In this document: piece by piece, positions 50,700 through 59,321 of the stretch
Layout: the number at the start of each line of letters is the position of its first letter
Numbering within the stretch: position 1 is the stretch's first letter
Source: Mangrovimonas futianensis
GTDB taxonomy: Bacteria; Bacteroidota; Bacteroidia; Flavobacteriales; Flavobacteriaceae
Assembly (NCBI RefSeq): GCF_021245805.1
Contig: NZ_JAJJNF010000004.1
Coordinates: 310,001-374,000 of the forward strand
DNA: 64,000 nucleotides
Reading direction: 5' to 3'
The notes under the pieces: model-generated
Database searches by the model: none
What the model saw: only the letters and a program-made list of their open reading frames with translations
What the model was told of the DNA's origin: nothing
Translations under genes and position numbers: made by a program

Positions 50700-52451
50700 T
50701 TGACTTTGAGACTAAGAATGGTTCTTTTATGGTTTTTCCTTCCCTTTCAATTTATGTTTTCACAGAATGAAAACTTAAGTAGCGAAGAGGCGTTAATACA
50801 GTTCCAGAAACTTCAATCTGAAATCAACTTAGAATTTCCAGAAGATGATATTAAAACTTACCAAAGAAAGTCCTTTTCAGAAAATCAACTTCAATCTTAT
50901 CTGTCAAAACACTTTCAATGTCTTGACCTTTTACCTCATATCAAAGGAAATTACGCCTTAAAATTAGACACCTATTTACACTCAGGGAATTGGTTTTACA
51001 ATATTGGTTTCTCTCAACAAACCATTAATTCCTATCAAAAATTCTTTAAAAAATATAAGGAATTTGAATCCCATTTGACTTCCTCAGAAAAGGAAAAATA
51101 TATTGAAATGCGCAACTATGCCTATTCTGTCCTAGCAGAAAGCTACGCCAAACTAAACAAGCTTGATAGTGCAAAAATAACACACCTTCAAAACATAAAT
51201 TTTTCAAAAACCTTGAAAGGTATTTATTATCCATCTGCGCTTAACAATTATGGCTTATACTTTTATTGGGACAAAAAAGATTTGTCAAATGCTTTAATTT
51301 ATTTCAATAAAGCATATGAAATCACCCAAGATTCGTTCCCCAAGCATACCTTAATTGGAAGTATTAGGGATAATATCGCCGATATTTATACAGATCAAGG
51401 CTTCGTGGTTAAAGCACTCCCCTTATACCAATCCAACTTCTCTTTTTATCAAAAAACTCCTAATGAAAAAACACAAAAAATAGACCTACCCAGATTGATA
51501 AGTGCAGGGGCGCAATTGGTTCGTTCCCATCTTAAGTTGAACCAAATTGAGCAGGCGGAACAGGCATTTCTACAATTAGGAGAATTAGCCAAGAAAAACG
51601 AATTGAATTTGAGTGATAGCTCGAAGTTAGAAATTCTAAAAACAGAAGAATTATTATTTCTATCACAAAATAAAATAAAAGAGGCCTATGCCACCTCAAA
51701 GAAGGTATGGAGTCTTTCTGATAGTATTTTGACAGCATCCAAACGAGCAGATACCAAATGGAGGAATGAACTAAACAATGTCACCTTAGATAGGGTGGCC
51801 TTAAACTTCAAAATTGAGAGATTACAAAAAGAAAACAGACTAAAAAACCAAAGGTTGAAATGGTGGATCATCACACTAATTCTTTCTATAGGAATCATTC
51901 TACTTACTTCCCTAATTCTAAGGAGAAGACAATATGTAATTAATGCAAAAAACAAACAGCTTTTAGCTGAAAAGACTCTGGAAAACACCTCTCTGAAAGT
52001 TCAAAAACTAAATTCCGAAATCAAATCTAAGGAGCGTGATTTAACAGATTTTGCTCTCAATTTATCCCAAAACCAAGAATGGGCAGAACTATTAGCTCAG
52101 AAAATTGAAACCTTAAAACAATCGCCAACAAAAGAACGAAGTATCTTAATAGATGAATTGGAAAATGAGGTTAAGAATAAAATAACCTTTGATAGTAACA
52201 CCAAGGATTTCTTTGAAAGACTGGATAAATTAAGTGATTCGTTTTACAGCAAATTGACTAAAAGATTTCCAAACCTTAGTAAAACTGAAATTAGACTTTG
52301 CTCCCTCATTAGACTAAAAATTGATAGCCGAAGCATTGCTTCCCTTCAGAATATAACCTTAGCTTCCCTAAACACGAGTAGGTATAGGCTGCGTAAAAAA
52401 CTACATCTACCTGAAGATGTTGACCTAGATCAATTCATTCAAAGTATGTAA
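50700..52451 (+). CDS. TPR-containing membrane regulator with C-terminal LuxR-type HTH
   Basis: A 583-aa one-component regulator. Start is TTG at 50700 (with basic residues before the signal sequence) or ATG at 50718. Signal peptide ends near FMFSQ. Residues about 80-340 are TPR helices predicted outside the cytoplasm. One membrane helix lies at about 389-409 (WWIITLILSIGIILLTSLIL), then a coiled coil (420-470) and a C-terminal DNA-binding helix-turn-helix (LSKTEIRLCSLIRLKIDSRS, about 528-575). No receiver or kinase domain. It would pass an outside signal straight to DNA. A tandem 11-bp repeat lies just downstream, before the next gene. Confidence 0.85.
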   Translation: MTLRLRMVLLWFFLPFQFMFSQNENLSSEEALIQFQKLQSEINLEFPEDDIKTYQRKSFSENQLQSYLSKHFQCLDLLPHIKGNYALKLDTYLHSGNWFYNIGFSQQTINSYQKFFKKYKEFESHLTSSEKEKYIEMRNYAYSVLAESYAKLNKLDSAKITHLQNINFSKTLKGIYYPSALNNYGLYFYWDKKDLSNALIYFNKAYEITQDSFPKHTLIGSIRDNIADIYTDQGFVVKALPLYQSNFSFYQKTPNEKTQKIDLPRLISAGAQLVRSHLKLNQIEQAEQAFLQLGELAKKNELNLSDSSKLEILKTEELLFLSQNKIKEAYATSKKVWSLSDSILTASKRADTKWRNELNNVTLDRVALNFKIERLQKENRLKNQRLKWWIITLILSIGIILLTSLILRRRQYVINAKNKQLLAEKTLENTSLKVQKLNSEIKSKERDLTDFALNLSQNQEWAELLAQKIETLKQSPTKERSILIDELENEVKNKITFDSNTKDFFERLDKLSDSFYSKLTKRFPNLSKTEIRLCSLIRLKIDSRSIASLQNITLASLNTSRYRLRKKLHLPEDVDLDQFIQSM

Positions 52452-52473
52452 CTTTTTAAGTGTCATAAACATT

Positions 52474-52495
52474 TTTGTCTATTGTTTGTCTATTG
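52474..52495 (+). promoter_or_regulatory. Perfect tandem 11-bp repeat, candidate regulator site
   Basis: TTTGTCTATTG occurs twice back to back (52474 and 52485). One-turn spacing on one DNA face fits protein binding. It lies 140 bp before the PepSY-like gene, right after the regulator gene. Confidence 0.4.
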
Positions 52496-52634
52496 GTCGT
52501 TCATTACATGTCTATCTCATATACAGTGTTTTACAAAAACCTCTTTGTAATTTAGTATCGTTGTCAAAAACAATACTCTCTCCCTAAATAGTACTATTAC
52601 CAGCAAGCCTTTTTGTTAACTAAAAACCTCTATT

Positions 52635-53147
52635 ATGAAACATTTAATCTTTGGTTTAATAGTATTAGGAATGACCAACCTAGTAATTGCCCAGAATGAA
52701 ATAGCCATGGTGTCTAACACTTTAGACCGTGGTCCTTCAAAAATGAATTATGCAAAGAAAACAGCTTTTGAGAAAACCTTTGAAAATAAGAAATTACCAG
52801 TCGTCGTAGAAAAAATGCACTCCATGGTTGCTGCATTTGATATCAAAAGTTTAGACATTTACACACCTCATGAAACAGCAAATTACAACGTAAAATTTGA
52901 TGAGGGGAATTATATGATTGAAGCCAACTATAATGATTCAGGCACCTTAATTTCAAGTAAAGAAGAGTTCAAAAATATTCCGCTTCCTTTTTCTGTAAGT
53001 CAAAATATTGCCAAAAACCACCCAGGTTGGGTAATCAATGCCACCACTTGTAAAATAATCTATGAAAATTCAGAAATCACAAAACTTACATATAAGGTCA
53101 CCCTCAAAAAAGGGGATGAAGAAAAAACAATACAAATAAATAGCTAG
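52635..53147 (+). CDS. Exported PepSY-like protein
   Basis: A 170-aa protein with a signal peptide ending near LVIAQ. The second half has the alternating pattern of PepSY/DUF2874-like domains: YNVKFDEGNYMIEANYNDSG, then SVSQNIAKNHPGW and TYKVTLKKGDEEKTIQI. Such domains may inhibit proteases or bind envelope components; the exact role is unknown. A terminator follows, so it is a single-gene unit, likely controlled by the regulator gene upstream (inference). Confidence 0.7.
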   Translation: MKHLIFGLIVLGMTNLVIAQNEIAMVSNTLDRGPSKMNYAKKTAFEKTFENKKLPVVVEKMHSMVAAFDIKSLDIYTPHETANYNVKFDEGNYMIEANYNDSGTLISSKEEFKNIPLPFSVSQNIAKNHPGWVINATTCKIIYENSEITKLTYKVTLKKGDEEKTIQINS

Positions 53148-53175
53148 CTAACCAACCAACCAAATTCTTTATACC

Positions 53176-53211
53176 AGGTGGTTTCCATGTTTAGGAAGCC
53201 ACCTTTTTTTT
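53176..53211 (+). terminator. Terminator after PepSY-like gene
   Basis: AGGTGG-T-TTCC (53176-53186) pairs with GGAA-G-CCACCT (53194-53204) around a 7-nt loop, one mismatch, then T run to 53211. Confidence 0.85.
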
Positions 53212-53286
53212 ATTCATTTGGAATCCCATTCTATTTATCAGTTAGAATTCTTATTTTTAATCTGACAGTAAATTTAGTTTTCAACC

Positions 53287-53745
53287 ATGAAATATAGTGC
53301 AGCAACTCCCGAGGAATACATTTCTCAAGTTCCAATAGAACGCCAGGATACCTTAAAAAAGTTAAGAACTACCATTTCGGAGCATTTGCCTTCTGGCTTT
53401 GAGGAAGGCATTCAATACAACATGATAGGATACTATGTGCCGCATGACTTATACCCTGGCGGATATCATTGCAACCCTAAAGAGCCATTGCCTTTTATGA
53501 GCTTTGCTTCCCAAAAGAATTCCATCAATTTATACCATAGTGGCATTTATGCTGTACCCGAATTAAATCAATGGTTTGTAAAAGAATACCCCAAACATTG
53601 CAAGACTAAATTGGACATGGGAAAAAGCTGCATTCGATTTAAGAAGCTAGATGATATTCCTTTTAAACTTATAGGTGAATTATGCACCAAGTTAACCCCA
53701 CAACAGTGGATAGACATTTATGAAACTAATCTAAAAAGAAAATGA
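53287..53745 (+). CDS. DUF1801 family protein
   Basis: A 152-aa cytoplasmic protein of the YdhG-like DUF1801 family: TPEEYISQVPIERQDTLKKL at the N-terminus, GFEEGIQYNMIGYYVP near 40, FMSFASQKNSINLYH near 78 and MGKSCIRFKKLDDIP near 117. Biochemical role unknown. Its last four bases overlap the next gene (ATGA), so both are translated together. Confidence 0.88.
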   Translation: MKYSAATPEEYISQVPIERQDTLKKLRTTISEHLPSGFEEGIQYNMIGYYVPHDLYPGGYHCNPKEPLPFMSFASQKNSINLYHSGIYAVPELNQWFVKEYPKHCKTKLDMGKSCIRFKKLDDIPFKLIGELCTKLTPQQWIDIYETNLKRK

Positions 53746-54128
53746 AAAAACGCGTAACAGGAATAGGTGGTATGTTTTTTAAAACGAAAGACCCTAAAGC
53801 AACAAAAGAATGGTACCGAAAACATTTAGGCTTCAACACAGATGATTATGGTTGTACTTTCTGGTGGAAGGACAAAGATGGAAAAGAGTGCTCCACCCAA
53901 TGGAGTCCATTTGCGGAGGATACATCCTATTACCAACCCTCTAAAAAGGATTTTATGTTTAACTACCGAGTGGAAAACCTTAAGGAATTATTGGAAACTT
54001 TAAAGGACGAAGGCGTTACCATTGTTGGCGAAATGGAAGAATATGACTACGGCAAATTTGGATGGATTATGGACAATGATGGAAATAAAATAGAGCTATG
54101 GGAACCAATAGATCAAGCCTTTAAATAA
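53742..54128 (+). CDS. VOC (glyoxalase/bleomycin-resistance fold) protein
   Basis: A 128-aa protein with the paired beta-alpha-beta-beta-beta units of the vicinal oxygen chelate fold: GGMFFKTKDPKATKEWYRKH at the start and IMDNDGNKIELWEP at the end, where the C-terminal Glu is a usual metal ligand. Substrate unknown. Overlaps the DUF1801 gene. Confidence 0.88.
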   Translation: MKKRVTGIGGMFFKTKDPKATKEWYRKHLGFNTDDYGCTFWWKDKDGKECSTQWSPFAEDTSYYQPSKKDFMFNYRVENLKELLETLKDEGVTIVGEMEEYDYGKFGWIMDNDGNKIELWEPIDQAFK

Positions 54129-54180
54129 GCAATAGAGTTTTTATTTATCTTTATAGAACTAACCGTAAACGAGTTAAATA

Positions 54181-54600
54181 ATGGATAATAAAAAAGATTT
54201 AAGAGACGAATTGGATGATCTGATAGGCGACTTTAAAGAAGGGGCCAAAAAAGCCTCTGACAAAGCCGATGAATTCTCTAAAGATGCCAAGGAAAAAGCA
54301 AAAGACTTTGCACATGCAGCAGATGAAGCTTTTGATCGAGCCACTGGAAACAACAAAAAAGTACTCGCCGGAATCTTGGCTATCTTATTAGGAGGGTTTG
54401 GCGCACATAAATTTGTATTAGGTTACGTAAAAGAAGGCATCATCCTTTTGATGATCACCTTGGTAATTTCCATTATGAGCTTTGGTTTTCTAAGTTTTTT
54501 GGTTTGGATTTTCACCTTAATAGAAGGAATAATTTATCTAACAAAAAGTGACGAAGAGTTTTACATGACCTATCAAGTAGGAAAAAGACCTTGGTTTTAG
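54181..54600 (+). CDS. TM2 domain membrane protein
   Basis: A 139-aa protein. Residues 1-58 are a charged Lys/Ala/Asp/Glu helix (KDLRDELDDLIGDFKEGAKK and onward) resembling stress-type amphipathic proteins. Residues 60-139 hold the TM2 domain: KKVLAGILAILLGGFGAHKF, then a turn and second helix (GIILLMITLVISIMSFGF). Function unknown. It ends 2 bp before the stop of the converging gene. Confidence 0.85.
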   Translation: MDNKKDLRDELDDLIGDFKEGAKKASDKADEFSKDAKEKAKDFAHAADEAFDRATGNNKKVLAGILAILLGGFGAHKFVLGYVKEGIILLMITLVISIMSFGFLSFLVWIFTLIEGIIYLTKSDEEFYMTYQVGKRPWF

Positions 54601-54602
54601 AC

Positions 54603-55628
54603 TTATTTTTTATCGGCTTCAAAATTCAAGGGAAGGCTATCCCCTATTCTTTGATTTGCAAAATATCCGGTAAACATGACTGCGTCTGCGGGCATATGGT
54701 TTCCAAATTCATCCACGTAAAAAATATCCTCTTTAGTGGTTATGGATGATTGGTTGTTAAAATTATTGTTGTAAACAATCAGAAGCGGTTGTTTAAAAAT
54801 CTTTATTTCCTTGATATTCGTTTTATCAGTATCAGAAACTGCAAAAACGCCCGTTTGAGCGATTTCTGTTTTTTTATAGAAAATTCTGAAGCCTTCCTCA
54901 TGAAGCTTCCCTTTTACCAAGGACCTCATGAAATGTAATGAGGAACCAAAATAGACCTCTTTTCTTCGGTTTATAATTTTCTTGGAACCATCCCAGTTTT
55001 CATCGGTTTGATAATAGGACGTCCCAGCGTAATAAACTGAAATAGGAAATACTTGTCCGAAGGTATCATTTTTCTCATACTGAATGTTGAAATCCTGAAG
55101 ATCATAAGATATCCTGTATTTCAATCTTTTGTTCTCGATAATCAATGGTTCTTTGGAGGATGCCACTAACTGGTTACTTTTTCCAAGGTATCTGAGTATT
55201 AAAGCATCTTCATTCTTAATTTCACAGGAAAGAGCATTTTCACTGTTTCCCAAAAAATACCTTTTAAAAGCCTGAAGCTTTTGCTTTCTTGTCCAACCAT
55301 CATTAAAACTGAGATTGACTTCGTTCAAGGAAGCGACATTTTCAGTTAATTGAATTTTTAAAATAGAGCCTGGCTTGTATTCTTCCATGACTACCTTTTC
55401 GTAACCAATAAAAGAAATGATCAAGGCTGATCTTACCGATTCATCTATATTCAAGGAGAACTCTCCCTTTTCATTAGTAGTAGTGCCAATTGTAGTATTA
55501 TCAAAATATACACTAGCACCTTCTAAGGGCTCACCGGTTTCTGAATCAAAAACAACTCCTTTGATATCCTGAGAAAAACCTACAAGATGTAAAAAAAAGA
55601 AAAGAAGAAATAGTTTATTGATTCTCAT
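54603..55628 (-). CDS. Carboxypeptidase-regulatory-like domain protein
   Basis: A 341-aa exported protein. I start it at the ATG at 55628 because it gives a clean signal peptide (MRINKLFLLFFFLHLVGFSQ); the longer frame upstream lies within the acyltransferase gene. Residues about 22-105 are a CarboxypepD_reg-like beta sandwich (GVVFDSETGEPLEGASVYFD, EKGEFSLNI). The rest (110-341) is beta-rich and unassigned. It overlaps the end of the acyltransferase gene by 14 bp, so it is translationally coupled to it. Likely an envelope protein. Confidence 0.78.
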   Translation of the reverse strand: MRINKLFLLFFFLHLVGFSQDIKGVVFDSETGEPLEGASVYFDNTTIGTTTNEKGEFSLNIDESVRSALIISFIGYEKVVMEEYKPGSILKIQLTENVASLNEVNLSFNDGWTRKQKLQAFKRYFLGNSENALSCEIKNEDALILRYLGKSNQLVASSKEPLIIENKRLKYRISYDLQDFNIQYEKNDTFGQVFPISVYYAGTSYYQTDENWDGSKKIINRRKEVYFGSSLHFMRSLVKGKLHEEGFRIFYKKTEIAQTGVFAVSDTDKTNIKEIKIFKQPLLIVYNNNFNNQSSITTKEDIFYVDEFGNHMPADAVMFTGYFANQRIGDSLPLNFEADKK

Positions 55629-57447
55629 TTTGTTCAGATAACTTGCGTTCCAATTCTTCCTGAAACTCTTCCATAACTGGTCTAACCGTACTTTCTGGCA
55701 AGTCAGCAATTTTGATATACATCAATCCGTCAACGGAATTGTTAAATAGTGGATCAACATTAAAGGCCACCAACTTGGCATTTTGCTTGATATACTTTTT
55801 AAGAAGCACAGGCAACCTAAGTGCTCCAGGCTCAACCTCATCAATAATTTTATCAAACTTATTTAAATCGGCCTCAGTTTCATCAAAAACAAAGTCCTTA
55901 TCCTCATCCTTTAACCTCACCTTAAACTCTTTCTTTGGTCTCACAAATTGTGCCAAATAAGGATCGTAATAATGGGACTTCATAAACTCAATCATCAATG
56001 ATTTTGAGAAATTGGAGAATTGATTACTAATACTTACACCTCCGATGAGGAATTTATGCTCTGGGAAGCGTAAAGTAGTATGAACAATCCCCTTCCAAAG
56101 CAAAAACAATGGCATGGGTTTTTGCTGGTATTCCTTAATAATAAATGCCCTTCCCATTTCTATGGATTCGCTCATCATCTTATATAGCTCTGGCTCAAAC
56201 CTGAACAGGTCTTGAAGGTAAAAACCATTAATCCCATACTCTGCATAAATTTTTGAACCCAATCCCATACGGTAAGCCCCGGCAATCAATTTAGCATCTG
56301 AATCCCATAAGAACATATGGTGATAATAGTCGTCAAACTTATCCAAATCAATCGATTCATTGGTCCCTTCTCCTACTTCCCTAAAGGTTATTTCTCTCAG
56401 CCTTCCTATTTCACGTAAAATGTTAGGGATATTTTTGGCTGGTGCTAAGAAGACTTCATAATTTTTACTTTGAAGCAAACGCAGGTCTAATTCCCTTAAC
56501 TCTTCAACCTCTTTATCCATTACCTCTGGATCTATGGGAGTGGCAATCCTTTTTGGAGGCTTGGGTAGTTTAAGTGTGGATGAAAAATTGGACAAGAACC
56601 TTCCTTTTTCATCAAAAGAGTTAGCCAAAATATAAGTCTTCCTCCTGATAAATTCAGTAAATGAGTCTAATGTTTCATGCTCCTTTTGATCTGTAACAGA
56701 AATAGGCCTACCTATCCTAACCTTAATAACCCGTCGTTTTTGGGTTAACAATTCCGAGGGCAATTTGGCTGTCCTTAGTGTATCGCTAATCTTGGAAAGC
56801 TTATAAAAAAGTTTACTATTCTTGGCGTGAAAATAAATAGGTACGACTGGAACCTCTGCCTTTTGAATCAACTTCATGGCAGACTCTTCCCATGGTTTAT
56901 CGACCATCAATTTACCGTCTCTATAGGTGGAAACTTCTCCTGCAGGAAATATTCCAAGCGGATGTCCTTCCCTCAAATGATTTAGGGCTTGCTTAATACC
57001 AGAAATACTGGATTTGGCATCCTTTCGTTCCTCAAAAGGATTCACAGGCATTATAAAAGGTTTCAAAGGCTCAATACGATGCAAAAGGAAATTGGCAATG
57101 ATTCTAAAATCGGTTCTTTGAGTCAACATCAATTTTAAAAGCAAAATACCATCAACACCTCCTAAAGGGTGATTGGAAACCGTGATGTATGCGCCATCCT
57201 TAGGTAATCGTTTTAAGTCCTCTTCTGGAATTTCAAATTTCACCTCAAATTCATCAATAATTTTATCCAAAAATTCCAAGGAATCCAGATGTGCATTCCT
57301 TTTGTAAATTTTATTTAAGGTAGATATTTTTAAGACCTTCATGAGCGTCCATCCAAAAAATGTACCTACAAAACCATAGTTGTCAATTTGTATGGCTTTC
57401 GCCACTTCTTTTGCGGATACCAATCCTGAATTAAGTTGTTTGCTCAT
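55615..57447 (-). CDS. Bifunctional acyltransferase, OlsF-like (ornithine lipid synthesis)
   Basis: A 610-aa two-domain protein. The N-terminal half (about 60-280) is a PlsC-type acyltransferase with SNHPLGGVDGI (H93 and D99, five residues between rather than the usual four) and FPAGEVSTY as the second motif. The C-terminal half (about 320-540) is a GNAT-like N-acyltransferase of the OlsB/hemolysin type (EMGRAFIIKEYQQKPMPLFL). This order matches OlsF described from Flavobacterium johnsoniae and Serratia, which makes ornithine lipids from ornithine in two steps. It lies 22 bp after the aspartate kinase gene. Confidence 0.75.
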   Translation of the reverse strand: MSKQLNSGLVSAKEVAKAIQIDNYGFVGTFFGWTLMKVLKISTLNKIYKRNAHLDSLEFLDKIIDEFEVKFEIPEEDLKRLPKDGAYITVSNHPLGGVDGILLLKLMLTQRTDFRIIANFLLHRIEPLKPFIMPVNPFEERKDAKSSISGIKQALNHLREGHPLGIFPAGEVSTYRDGKLMVDKPWEESAMKLIQKAEVPVVPIYFHAKNSKLFYKLSKISDTLRTAKLPSELLTQKRRVIKVRIGRPISVTDQKEHETLDSFTEFIRRKTYILANSFDEKGRFLSNFSSTLKLPKPPKRIATPIDPEVMDKEVEELRELDLRLLQSKNYEVFLAPAKNIPNILREIGRLREITFREVGEGTNESIDLDKFDDYYHHMFLWDSDAKLIAGAYRMGLGSKIYAEYGINGFYLQDLFRFEPELYKMMSESIEMGRAFIIKEYQQKPMPLFLLWKGIVHTTLRFPEHKFLIGGVSISNQFSNFSKSLMIEFMKSHYYDPYLAQFVRPKKEFKVRLKDEDKDFVFDETEADLNKFDKIIDEVEPGALRLPVLLKKYIKQNAKLVAFNVDPLFNNSVDGLMYIKIADLPESTVRPVMEEFQEELERKLSEQNENQ

Positions 57448-57469
57448 AACAACAAAAATAGTAAATTGT

Positions 57470-58720
57470 TTATTTAGTAACTATTTGCACGGTTTCTGGT
57501 GTTAACTGCTTTAAAAGCACTTCTTTACCATTCTCCAATTGATTTATCGCAGCATCATTATAATGCCTAATGGTGTATAAAGACACCCCTTCATGGTAGT
57601 TTACCTTGAATTTTGACTTCAGTTCCTTTAATAACGTTTCAAGACTGTTATAAAGATCATCCACACACACCGAAAAACTAATGGCAGAGTTTTGAATCAC
57701 ATCCACCTTCATTTTCTTGTGATGCAACAGCTTAAAAATGTCACTGATATTTTCCTCAACAATATAGGAGAAATCTAAGGAAGATAGAGAAATTAACACC
57801 AAATTTTTCTTGACAATAAAGCAAGGAACATGGGGCTCAATCCCTTGTCCTTTTTGTACTACGGTCCCTTTATTTTTTGGGTTCATAAAGGATTTTACAA
57901 AAAGTGGGATTTCTTTTCTTTGAAGCGGTTGTAACGTTTTTGGGTGAATTACAGAAGCCCCATAAAAAGCTAATTCTATCGCCTCCCTGTAAGAAATACT
58001 CTGCAACAACTTGGCGTTCTCAAAATACCGTGGATCTGCATTCAACACACCCTCCACATCTTTCCAAATAGTCACACTACTAGCATTGAGACAATAAGCA
58101 AAAATAGCAGCAGTATAGTCACTTCCTTCTCGTCCTAAAGTAGTTGTGAAATTATTGGCATCACTCCCTAAAAATCCTTGGGTAATATTGAGTACATTTT
58201 TCTTTAAACCCTTAGAAATATTAGCTTGGGTAACGTCCCAATTCACTTTGGCATATCTGTAAAAATTATCTGTCTTGATAAACTCTCTGACATCTACCCA
58301 AGTATTTCTCAACCCAATCTCATTCAAGTATTCACTTATTATAGTAGTTGAAATTAATTCCCCAAAACTCACTGCTTGATCATACACAAAATTGTAATCT
58401 GGAGATTTATTTCTTCCGAAGAAATCGCTTAATTCTTGAAATAATTGAGCTACCTTTTTATAAACACTATGCTGTTCATTTTCGAACAAGTCCAAAAGAA
58501 TACCGTTATGGTATTTCTTCACCTCCTGAATGGAACTTTGGAATGTCTTTTTACTATGAAAATAATTTTTGACCACTTCTTCCAAAGCATTAGTGGTCTT
58601 CCCCATCGCAGACACAACAACCAAAGTGTTTTTGTAACCTACTTCCTGTAAAACTCGGACCATGTTTTTGACCCCTTCAGCATCCTTTACAGAGGCCCCT
58701 CCAAATTTAAAAACTTGCAT
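57470..58720 (-). CDS. Aspartate kinase
   Basis: A 416-aa monofunctional aspartokinase, the first step of Lys/Thr/Met and diaminopimelate synthesis. The ATP site is FKFGGASV (the usual motif is KFGGTS; Ala replaces Thr). The substrate region TTLGREGSDYTAAIFAY is near 195, and two C-terminal ACT-type regions (about 300-400) suggest amino acid feedback control. It starts one base after the stop of the acetyltransferase gene. Confidence 0.93.
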   Translation of the reverse strand: MQVFKFGGASVKDAEGVKNMVRVLQEVGYKNTLVVVSAMGKTTNALEEVVKNYFHSKKTFQSSIQEVKKYHNGILLDLFENEQHSVYKKVAQLFQELSDFFGRNKSPDYNFVYDQAVSFGELISTTIISEYLNEIGLRNTWVDVREFIKTDNFYRYAKVNWDVTQANISKGLKKNVLNITQGFLGSDANNFTTTLGREGSDYTAAIFAYCLNASSVTIWKDVEGVLNADPRYFENAKLLQSISYREAIELAFYGASVIHPKTLQPLQRKEIPLFVKSFMNPKNKGTVVQKGQGIEPHVPCFIVKKNLVLISLSSLDFSYIVEENISDIFKLLHHKKMKVDVIQNSAISFSVCVDDLYNSLETLLKELKSKFKVNYHEGVSLYTIRHYNDAAINQLENGKEVLLKQLTPETVQIVTK

Positions 58721-58721
58721 A

Positions 58722-59201
58722 CTACAACTTGGCTAGATAATTTTTTATTCCGTTTTGATTTAGGTGTACCACATCCCAATCACGCTTTACATCGGCACCT
58801 TTACTTTGATAAAAGGAAATGGCAGGCTCATTCCAATCCAACACTTCCCAACTAATCCTTTTTACTCCTAATTCATTTCCATGTTGCACCACTTTATCCA
58901 ATAACTGCGTTCCTATACCATGTCCTCTCATTGATTCTTCTACAATTAAATCTTCTAAATGAAGTACTTCACCCTTCCAAGTGGAATATCTTGTATAAGT
59001 CAATGCAATTCCTACAATCCGTCCTTCCTTTTCAGCTACAAAACATTGAAATTTTGGTTTCGGGCCAAACCCATCATATTCCAAATCACTAACGGTAATT
59101 TCCACCGCATCGGGTTCTTTTTCAAAAACAGCCAACTCTTTGATGCGTTCCAAAATTTGAGACATATCATTTTTTTCAGCCTTTCTGATGTGAATCTTCA
59201 T
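58722..59201 (-). CDS. GNAT family N-acetyltransferase
   Basis: A 159-aa acetyltransferase resembling the diamine/spermidine group. Acetyl-CoA motif A is LIVEESMRGHGIGTQLL (Q/RxxGxG/A pattern) near 88-103, followed by WEVLDWNEPAISFYQSKGA near 120-137. Substrate unproven. First gene of the minus-strand operon with aspartate kinase, the OlsF-like gene and the CarboxypepD gene. It has a perfect -7 element at 59219-59226 and an unusually good ribosome-binding site (AAAGGAG), rare in this phylum. Confidence 0.88.
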   Translation of the reverse strand: MKIHIRKAEKNDMSQILERIKELAVFEKEPDAVEITVSDLEYDGFGPKPKFQCFVAEKEGRIVGIALTYTRYSTWKGEVLHLEDLIVEESMRGHGIGTQLLDKVVQHGNELGVKRISWEVLDWNEPAISFYQSKGADVKRDWDVVHLNQNGIKNYLAKL

Positions 59202-59218
59202 AAATTCTCCTTTATTTT

Positions 59219-59226
59219 CAAAGATA
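59219..59226 (-). promoter_or_regulatory. -7 element of GNAT-lysC-olsF operon
   Basis: Minus strand TATCTTTG, full match to TAnnTTTG, 17 nt before the ATG. Confidence 0.55.
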
Positions 59227-59321
59227 ATCTAAACTTAACCATTTAATCAGATTTTCTTACCACGAAAACGATGTAGTTGGATAAAAAACCACGATATTTG
59301 TTCTAAACTTAATTCATCTTC

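Noticed and set aside
52474..52495. CRISPR or attachment site
   Set aside because: Only two adjacent 11-bp copies with no spacers, no cas genes and no integrase nearby.
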